DNA from: an uncultured Planctomycetota bacterium | GTDB taxonomy: Bacteria; Planctomycetota; UBA1135; UBA2386 | Assembly (NCBI GenBank): GCA_903925435.1 | Contig: CAIYFF010000646.1 | Location: 1 to 11,501, forward strand | Reading direction: 5' to 3' | Length of the DNA: 11,501 bases | Shown: piece by piece, positions 5,875-11,501 of the stretch | Layout: each line of letters opens with the position of its first letter | Position numbering within the stretch: the first letter of the stretch is position 1 | Translations under genes and position numbers: made by a program | Notes under the pieces: model-generated | What the model was told of the DNA's origin: nothing | Database searches by the model: none | The model's input: the letters and a program-made list of their open reading frames with translations, nothing else

Positions 5875-8235
5875 TCAGCGTCCCAGTTCGAGCGACGTCA
5901 ATCCGGGCTCACCGAGCGCCGCGTCGACTGCAAATGAGCCCTGCGCTCGTTGGTTCTGCACGCCGAGCGCCAGCGCTTTGTATTGCCCATCCGCCAGCCA
6001 TGCTTGGAACTCAGCTACGCCCTGCGTCATCGGCAGATTGGCGATCCATGTCGCCTTTCCTGCGGCATCGAACAGCACGATCGAGACCTTGGCGTCGCGG
6101 TCCTCAGGTCGTGAAGCCTGGACACGGATTCGATGCAGCGAGCCCGGCTGCAGCAGGATGTCGAGCTCGGTGTCCTTGCCGCGCTGGATCGTCATCGCAA
6201 CGCGCGCGGGCGCTGTGCTCTCGGCTTGTACGATCATCTCGTAACGCCCTGCGAGCAGCGTCTCGGTGCGGTAGCCAATCGCGTCGGTCGCGATCGGCCC
6301 GAGGTCGCGGTCGCCGCTGCCGAGGAGTCGCATCGACACGCTTGGCGCTGGCGATCCATCGGCGCGAAGCAGCTTGCCGAACGCCGCGCCGCCAGTCGTC
6401 AGCGTCAGTGCGCCCAGGTCCCGCGACTCGTTGCCGCGCAGCGAGAACGGCGGCAACGTCAGCGGCGCAGATCCATCGCGTCGCAGTTCGACGCGCACGG
6501 TGCCTTGCGGGATGCCTTCGATGCGGAACGAGCCGTCGAGCCTCGTTGCTTGCTGCGCCGAACCGCTGCGTTCATGAACGACGCGCACCGTCGCTGCGCA
6601 CGGTGTGCCATTTTCGTCCTGCGCGGTTCCGGTGATCTGTCCGCGCGATGCGTCGATGGCCATCACGGCAATCGCAACGGCATCGCCATCGACCGCGACT
6701 CCTTCGAGCAGCGCCGCAGGAAACGAATGCCATCCGGCCTCCGGCCTCCGCACTGCGATGTCGACGATGCCAGGCGACGCGAGGCCCTGCATCGCGAACG
6801 AGCCGTCGGCAAGCGTCTCCGTTCCGAGGCCCTTGCGTTGGCCTCGCGGCGTCGCGAGCACGAGCCATCCTCGCAACGGGGCGTCGTTGTCGTCGCGGAC
6901 GATGCCCTGCACCGCGCCGCGGCGGACTTCGGCGAGTGTGGGATTCCACTCGGTGTCTTGGCTGTCGCGAACGGCGAGACGGGTCGTCGCGCGTTGCTGC
7001 GTCTTGCCGTCCGCTGCGATCGCAATCGCCGTCAGCTCAACTTCGTCCAAAGGCAACTGATCGAGCACGAATGATCCGTCGCTGGATGTCTGCGTAAGCC
7101 TCGAGCCGATCGAGCGCCGTATGCCGCTGTAGACGATGCCGAGCTTTGCTGGGCTGCCGTCCGCAAGTCGCGCGATGCCGCGCACGCGACCGCCGCCGTC
7201 GAGCGCGATTGCGATGCGCGACACGGCATCGGTGGCGACGCGCACGCTCATCGTGCGCAGCGAATGGCCGGCAGCGGTGGCGCGGACTTCGATGGCGCCT
7301 TCCGGCAGCGCTTCCGAGCGGAAGGAACCGTCGACTGCCGTGCGCACGACATGCGAAGGGAAGGACTGCGCGCGAGTCGTGGCTGCATCGAGATTGCCTG
7401 CGTTGGCGCGTGCTCCAAACCAGACGACCGCATTGTGGATGGCCGTCCCTTCGCGCGTCGTCACGAGCCCCTCGATATGCCCGTGCGGCCTGCGCATTCG
7501 AATCGTCACCGTTGCGGCGTTTGCGTCCGCGAGTTCGATGCGTTGTGGCGACGTCGGCGCAAAGCGCGCGTGCTTCGCCGCGACTTGGCGGCCAGCGCCG
7601 ATGCCCGGCAGCGCGAACGCGCCGTCTGCCGCGCTGCGCGCGCTCGTGCGCGCCGTGCCTACGCTGGTGAGGCCGAGCACGAGGATCTCCGCGCCTTCGA
7701 TCGGAGCTCCCGTTTCGTCGACGACGAACCCGCGCACGATCGGCGACGCGGGCAGCGTGAGTTCGAGTTCTTTCTCGGACCCGCTCTGCATCTCCACGTT
7801 GGCCGATGCGCCGAGCGACGTGCGGCAGGCATAGCTGCCAGGCGGCAGCAAGAAGCGCGCGACCCCTTGCTCGTCCGTCACCTCATTGCGCTCCTCGAGT
7901 CGCGCATCCGACACGAGTGGCGGCGCCACGACGACCGTGACGAATGGCGCAGGCGTCGCATCGTGGAGGCGGACGCGCACCATGAGTTGGCTTGTGCTGT
8001 CCGGCGCGGCAGAGTCCGGCGTCGCGGACATCGGCATTCGAAGCAAGTCGGCCTCGCTGCGCGTCAACTCGTCATCCGCCGCAATCACAGCGAAGGCGGG
8101 CTCTGCCGGTGTTGTCGCAACCTCACCGTCGCCTTCGATCGGCGGAACGAGGTCCGCATCGCTGCCATCGAGTGTGACCCAGACGAGCAGCGCTATGAGC
8201 GCTGTGGCGGCTGTTGCGAGGAATGCGCGATTCAC
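5875..8235 (-). CDS. Signal-anchored protein with six carboxypeptidase-regulatory-like repeat modules
   Basis: A 786-residue protein. Residues 4–21 form a hydrophobic N-terminal helix, a signal peptide or membrane anchor; no lipobox Cys is visible. A low-complexity acidic linker (22–80) leads into beta-rich sequence. Six modules of about 84–97 residues follow, beginning near residues 169, 256, 353, 444, 536 and 620. Each opens with a strand and turn like GFVVDETGAPIEGAEI and contains an aDGSFxlxgLpxG turn (for example DGSFRIEGIPQG). This is the pattern of carboxypeptidase-D-regulatory-like (transthyretin-like) domains, which fold as beta-sandwiches and usually act as adhesive or structural surface modules. 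No catalytic domain is recognised. The start is GTG, fixed by an in-frame TAG at 8250–8248 just upstream. It lies 70 bases after the kinase gene and 104 before the cytochrome operon, so cotranscription with the kinase is possible. The function is unknown; a cell-envelope role is inference. Confidence 0.88.
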   Translation of the reverse strand: MNRAFLATAATALIALLVWVTLDGSDADLVPPIEGDGEVATTPAEPAFAVIAADDELTRSEADLLRMPMSATPDSAAPDSTSQLMVRVRLHDATPAPFVTVVVAPPLVSDARLEERNEVTDEQGVARFLLPPGSYACRTSLGASANVEMQSGSEKELELTLPASPIVRGFVVDETGAPIEGAEILVLGLTSVGTARTSARSAADGAFALPGIGAGRQVAAKHARFAPTSPQRIELADANAATVTIRMRRPHGHIEGLVTTREGTAIHNAVVWFGARANAGNLDAATTRAQSFPSHVVRTAVDGSFRSEALPEGAIEVRATAAGHSLRTMSVRVATDAVSRIAIALDGGGRVRGIARLADGSPAKLGIVYSGIRRSIGSRLTQTSSDGSFVLDQLPLDEVELTAIAIAADGKTQQRATTRLAVRDSQDTEWNPTLAEVRRGAVQGIVRDDNDAPLRGWLVLATPRGQRKGLGTETLADGSFAMQGLASPGIVDIAVRRPEAGWHSFPAALLEGVAVDGDAVAIAVMAIDASRGQITGTAQDENGTPCAATVRVVHERSGSAQQATRLDGSFRIEGIPQGTVRVELRRDGSAPLTLPPFSLRGNESRDLGALTLTTGGAAFGKLLRADGSPAPSVSMRLLGSGDRDLGPIATDAIGYRTETLLAGRYEMIVQAESTAPARVAMTIQRGKDTELDILLQPGSLHRIRVQASRPEDRDAKVSIVLFDAAGKATWIANLPMTQGVAEFQAWLADGQYKALALGVQNQRAQGSFAVDAALGEPGLTSLELGR
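6136..7734 (-). repeat. Six tandem diverged carboxypeptidase-regulatory-like modules within the gene
   Basis: Protein-level repeats begin at residues 169, 256, 353, 444, 536 and 620 of the host protein, spaced 87, 97, 91, 92 and 84 residues apart. The shared skeleton is G-(I/L/V)-V-x-D-x-x-G-x-P at the start and a DGSF-type turn about 35–48 residues later. The last copy has a degenerate turn (DAIGYRTE in place of DGSF). The DNA is not visibly repetitive, so the modules are old duplications. Confidence 0.7.
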
Positions 8236-8254
8236 GGCGGAAGGAATCTAGTGG

Positions 8255-8283
8255 GGGAACTATGGGCTCGCTTCCCATTTCCC
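8255..8283 (-). terminator. Imperfect hairpin between kinase gene and repeat-module gene
   Basis: Outer arms gggaa (8255–8259) and ttccc (8279–8283) and inner arms tggg (8263–8266) and ccca (8274–8277) form a 9-bp stem with an internal loop and a 7-nt apex. It begins 22 bases after the kinase stop and ends 19 bases before the GTG of the next gene. There is no T-run, so it could be an attenuating or mRNA-processing structure rather than a full terminator. No convincing promoter was seen in this 70-base gap. Confidence 0.3.
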
Positions 8284-8305
8284 TTCGGCCCCGCTGGTCG
8301 TGCGA

Positions 8306-11300
8306 TCACACGCGCGCGCCCTTTTCCCATGCACGCAAGAATCTGCGCTGCGTGCGGCCGTCGCGGAACTTCTCGGCGATCGTGCGAACGAGCGCGCGCG
8401 CCGATGCATCCAGCCCGTTCATCGCGAGCGCGCGCAGGTGCAATGCGAGCGGCACGTCGGCGGACTTGCAGAGGTCCAGCGCTCGCTCGGCGCATTGCGC
8501 GCGAAGCGCCGTGTCGCCATGCGCTTCTGCTCTTGCGCCAGAAGCGATCCAGAAAGCGGTTTGTAGCGACGGCAACCCAAGACGTTCGACTGCTTCTTCG
8601 AGGCCCGTGCCGTCTTCGCCCAGGCGGAAGAGATGGATGCCCGCGAGCGCTTCGCCGAGCGGGTCGCTCGCGCGCATCGCGTAGTCGCGGCCTGCGCGCA
8701 ACTCGGCTCGTGCTTCGTCGTCGCGGCCGTCGAAGAACGCGCGTTCGCCGAGGAAGATGCGCGCGCGCGCTGCGTAGGCCCACAGCGACAGCCGTTCGGC
8801 CTCTTGGATGCATGCGCGAAGGTCTTGCGCCGCGTCCTCGTCGCCGAGCGCCGCACGGAACTGGCCGCGATAGAGCCGCATGCGCATGTGCACGCGCGGC
8901 AGGTGGCGAGTTGCGCGGTCATCGACCTTCGACAGTGTCTTCAGGGCCGTCGGATAGTGGTGGCGCAGCGCCTCGAGGCGCGCGAGGTCGATCTGCAGAT
9001 GCCGCTGTCGCTCGAGTTCGCCTTCGGGCAGCAGTCGCAGCGCTGCTTGCACATGGCGCAGTCCGTCTTCGGACTCGCCTAGGTAGAGCATGATGCGGCC
9101 GTGCAGCGCATGTGCATCGGCTGCGAGCACGCGCGCGCGCGGTTCTTGCGGGTCTTCGAGTTCTTTGTGCGCGTTCTCGAGCAGAAGGATCGCCTGCATC
9201 AAGCGGCCGAGGTCAAACGTCGCGCCCGCCAATCCCGTCAGCGCTTCGCCGCTCGACAAGCGATCGCCCAGTTCGCGCGCGGTCACATCCGCCTTCTGGA
9301 ACTGGTCCGCCGCGGCCTGCGCCTGGAATGCGTTGCGACGCGCACGCGCCGACAGCAAGAGCAGTCGCAACTGCGCGCGCTGACGGCGCTCGCCCTCGGG
9401 CAACTGCTGCACGTGGACTTGTAGACGCGCCGCGATGCGCAAACTCGTGCGCCTGCTGCCCGCGCGCACGATCTCCTGCAGACCCGTGAGCAGTGGCTCG
9501 ATGCAGCCGTCGTGGTCGAGCGCTTGCGAGCGGTGCATGCCGATCTCGAGCGCAGGCTTGTTGCGTTGCTCGAACACCTCGGCGGCGCGGCGATGCAACG
9601 CCTGGCGCTCTTCTGGCGCGATCTGTCGCAACAGCGCTTGCTGGAAGTCGCGATGCCGAAACGCGACTTCGCCGCCTTGCGCGCGGATCACGCGTCCGCG
9701 GAACAGCGACAGCGTTTCCAGCACGCTGAGTTCTTGGATCTCCGTCAGTGCGACGAGGTCGGTGAGCGCGCAGCGTTGGCCGAGCACCGCCGCTGCCGCA
9801 AGCGTGCGTCGATGCTGCTGCGGCATGCGCTGCACGCGCTGTTCGAAGCGTTGCAGGTGGTGGGGCGCAGGGCGCAACTCTGCGTCTTCCGACAGCCCGT
9901 GGTAATCACCGGGGCGGCCAAACAACGCGTCGTTCTGCACAAGATGCTCGAGCGCCTCGATCAGGTTGCCCGGGCTGCCGCTGAAGGTGGCGTGCGCCGC
10001 GGCGAGTTGGGCGTCGGGCGATCGCCCCGGCGCGAACAGCGCGCGACCCAGCAGCAAGAACGCTGGCTCTTCGAGCCCATGGAGTTCCATGCGCTCCATG
10101 CCGACAGGTGGTTGCCAGTCGGGGCCAGCCGTCGCGAGCAGCAACAAGTGTCGGCGCGTGAGGTCGCGCGACAGACGCTGCAGCACGAGCTTGCCCGAAG
10201 TGTCGAGACGATCCGCTGCATCGACGCGCACGACGAGCGTGCGGCCCTTCTTCGGCAACGACAGCAACGCGTTGGCCAGTCGGTTGGCTCGCACTTCCGG
10301 CTCTTCCTGACTGTGGCCCGCAGCGACCGCGACGAGCGCTGCTGCATCGGCATCGTCGAGATCGAACTCCTCGCGCGCGCGTGCCTCGGCCCGCGCCGTC
10401 GCTTGCGGCGAATCCGCGCCGTCGCCGCGCAGAAGCCAATCCAACAGCGAACTCGCAAACGGCTCCGCGTGGCCGAGGCCCGGATCCGCTTCGCCGCCGA
10501 GGTAGACGAGGCTCTGTTCTTTCTGCAGCCACTGCGTCATTGCCTCGTCGAGCAAGCGACGACGGCCGATGCCCTGCGGACCCGTGATGCAGCGCGCACG
10601 ACCCTTGCCCGAACGCGCAGCCGCGAGTTGCCGTTGCAACTGCGCGAGTTCGTCGCGGAGGCCGAAGAACGGCGTCTCTGCCGGCCGGCGCATGCGCTGC
10701 AGTCGTCGGCCCGACGCGAGCGCCGGCGCGCGTTGCTCGTGCTCTTGCCACCAATCCGACACTTCGCCTTGCTGCAGGATGCGCGCGACGCTTGCCGCGT
10801 CCTTGGGCCGCGCCGCGGGATCCTTGTGCAACAGTTCGAGCAGCAGTTGCTCCAGCAGCGGCGAAATGCGCGGACGCCAGTGCGACGGCCGCGGCGGCGC
10901 CTCGTGCAGATGCGCATGGATCACTTCGTCGGCCGACAAGCAGTGCGCGAACGGGTGCTTGCCCGTGGCCACTTCGAACAGCACGACGCCGAGCGCATAC
11001 AGGTCGCTCTGTGGTCCGACAGCGCGGCCCTGCAACGCCTCGGGCGACGTGTAGGCGACGCTGCCGCCGATGCCGCGGCTGCCCGACGACGTGCCGCGCA
11101 CGCCGCCGCTGCTCGAACCGCTGCTGCCCGCACTGCCACGGCCCGAGCCCGCTTCGCCAAACGGCCGCGCGAGCCCGAGGTCGACGATCTTCACTTCGCC
11201 CTGCTCGGTGAGGACGAGGTTCTCCGGCTTCACGTCGCGATGCACGACGCCGCGCCGATGGAGGGCTTGCAGGCCAAGCGCTGCATCGCGGCCGATGCGG

Positions 11301-11501
11301 CGCGTGAGGTCTTCGACCGGCGGTCCTTGTTGCTGCAAGAACTTGCGCAGCGTGGTGCCGCGCACCAGTTCCATCACGAGGTAGGTGGACTCCAGGCCCA
11401 GCACCGAGAACGTCTCGACGCCAAAGATCGCCGCGACGTTGGCGTGCCGCACGCTCTGCCCGAGCTGCCCCTCGGCGACGAAGCGCGCCTTCGCCTTTTC
11501 G
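8306..11501 (-). CDS. Hanks-type Ser/Thr protein kinase fused to MalT/PknK-like ATPase region and TPR-like tail (5' end cut by window edge)
   Basis: The frame is open to the right edge, with 1064 visible residues, so the glycine loop and catalytic VAIK lysine lie outside. Visible residues 1–30 cover helix C (RFVAEGQLGQ, with its Glu) and the RHANV strand entry. The catalytic loop HRDVKPEN (87–94), a DLG in place of DFG (107–109), SPE in place of APE (152–154) and SDLYALGVVLFE (165–176) show an otherwise intact kinase core. The activation segment holds an unusual Ser/Gly-rich insertion (about 116–147). An AAA_16-like region follows (about 276–520) with a degenerate Walker A, GPQGIGRR (307–314), and a Walker B-like TLVVRVDAADRL (421–432). 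FRHRDFQQALLRQIAPEERQ (614–633) is typical of the region after such ATPases. The rest (about 700–1020) is helical and TPR-like. No membrane helix is seen, so the protein is probably cytoplasmic. The architecture resembles mycobacterial PknK. It phosphorylates unknown targets. Confidence 0.92.
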   Translation of the reverse strand, partial: EKAKARFVAEGQLGQSVRHANVAAIFGVETFSVLGLESTYLVMELVRGTTLRKFLQQQGPPVEDLTRRIGRDAALGLQALHRRGVVHRDVKPENLVLTEQGEVKIVDLGLARPFGEAGSGRGSAGSSGSSSGGVRGTSSGSRGIGGSVAYTSPEALQGRAVGPQSDLYALGVVLFEVATGKHPFAHCLSADEVIHAHLHEAPPRPSHWRPRISPLLEQLLLELLHKDPAARPKDAASVARILQQGEVSDWWQEHEQRAPALASGRRLQRMRRPAETPFFGLRDELAQLQRQLAAARSGKGRARCITGPQGIGRRRLLDEAMTQWLQKEQSLVYLGGEADPGLGHAEPFASSLLDWLLRGDGADSPQATARAEARAREEFDLDDADAAALVAVAAGHSQEEPEVRANRLANALLSLPKKGRTLVVRVDAADRLDTSGKLVLQRLSRDLTRRHLLLLATAGPDWQPPVGMERMELHGLEEPAFLLLGRALFAPGRSPDAQLAAAHATFSGSPGNLIEALEHLVQNDALFGRPGDYHGLSEDAELRPAPHHLQRFEQRVQRMPQQHRRTLAAAAVLGQRCALTDLVALTEIQELSVLETLSLFRGRVIRAQGGEVAFRHRDFQQALLRQIAPEERQALHRRAAEVFEQRNKPALEIGMHRSQALDHDGCIEPLLTGLQEIVRAGSRRTSLRIAARLQVHVQQLPEGERRQRAQLRLLLLSARARRNAFQAQAAADQFQKADVTARELGDRLSSGEALTGLAGATFDLGRLMQAILLLENAHKELEDPQEPRARVLAADAHALHGRIMLYLGESEDGLRHVQAALRLLPEGELERQRHLQIDLARLEALRHHYPTALKTLSKVDDRATRHLPRVHMRMRLYRGQFRAALGDEDAAQDLRACIQEAERLSLWAYAARARIFLGERAFFDGRDDEARAELRAGRDYAMRASDPLGEALAGIHLFRLGEDGTGLEEAVERLGLPSLQTAFWIASGARAEAHGDTALRAQCAERALDLCKSADVPLALHLRALAMNGLDASARALVRTIAEKFRDGRTQRRFLRAWEKGARV

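Noticed and set aside
3455..6244. A plus-strand open frame of 929 codons antisense to the cytochrome gene and beyond.
   Set aside because: It is a mirror of codon bias in GC-rich DNA: Arg-, Ala- and Glu-rich without recognisable motifs, and it crosses a real gene boundary. The minus-strand gene has unmistakable domains.
8236..8305. A promoter for the repeat-module gene with TAGATT as -10.
   Set aside because: No acceptable -35 lies 16–18 bases upstream, and TAGATT matches only 4 of 6 positions.
7264..9093. A plus-strand open frame of 609 codons antisense to the repeat-module and kinase genes.
   Set aside because: Its composition is dominated by Arg and Ala, it spans two real genes and an intergenic gap, and it has no motif. 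It is a shadow frame.
1..11501. A defence island, mobile element, CRISPR array, tRNA or rRNA gene.
   Set aside because: No transposase, integrase, spaced direct repeats or structured RNA gene was recognised; gene content is ordinary planctomycete envelope and signalling genes, densely packed on one strand.

Overview
The window is GC-rich, and every convincing gene lies on the minus strand, so the biological reading direction runs from the right edge to the left. The protein families point to Planctomycetota. There is a giant PSCyt1/DUF1549–DUF1553 cytochrome c protein overlapped by a DUF1501 gene, followed by a membrane protein with a DUF2231-like four-helix domain. Upstream lie a multi-domain Ser/Thr kinase and a protein of tandem carboxypeptidase-regulatory-like modules, both common in that phylum. 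The lineage is inferred from family content only; there is no rRNA or other marker here.

Layout in transcription order. (1) 11501–8306: a Hanks-type kinase fused to a MalT/PknK-like ATPase region and a TPR-like helical tail; its N-terminus is cut by the right edge. (2) 8235–5875: a signal-anchored 786-residue protein with six repeated beta-sandwich modules, starting at GTG. (3) 5770–2183: an exported 1195-residue protein with two CxxCH haem-binding motifs and a DUF1553 C-terminus. (4) 2186–720: a DUF1501 protein with a Tat-type signal. (5) 720–1: a four-helix membrane protein with a Pro/Ala/Thr-rich linker, cut by the left edge just where a planctomycete cytochrome c domain would be expected to begin.

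Genes 3, 4 and 5 overlap by 4 nt and 1 nt and are almost certainly one translationally coupled operon. Their products would all act at or beyond the cytoplasmic membrane. A working model is an electron-transfer or oxidative-modification complex of unknown substrate: the membrane protein feeds electrons to or from c-type haems, and the DUF1501 protein acts as a sulfatase/phosphatase-fold partner. The function of this widespread planctomycete gene set is not established, and the model is inference. The two gaps, 5771–5874 and 8236–8305, are short and contain a candidate promoter and two candidate hairpins. No stretch longer than 104 bases is without a gene, and I saw no RNA gene, mobile element, CRISPR array or phage feature.

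The points most worth a second look are the kinase's Ser/Gly-rich activation-loop insertion, its degenerate Walker A motif, the conserved histidines in the membrane domain of the last gene, and the possibly leaderless promoter of the cytochrome operon.
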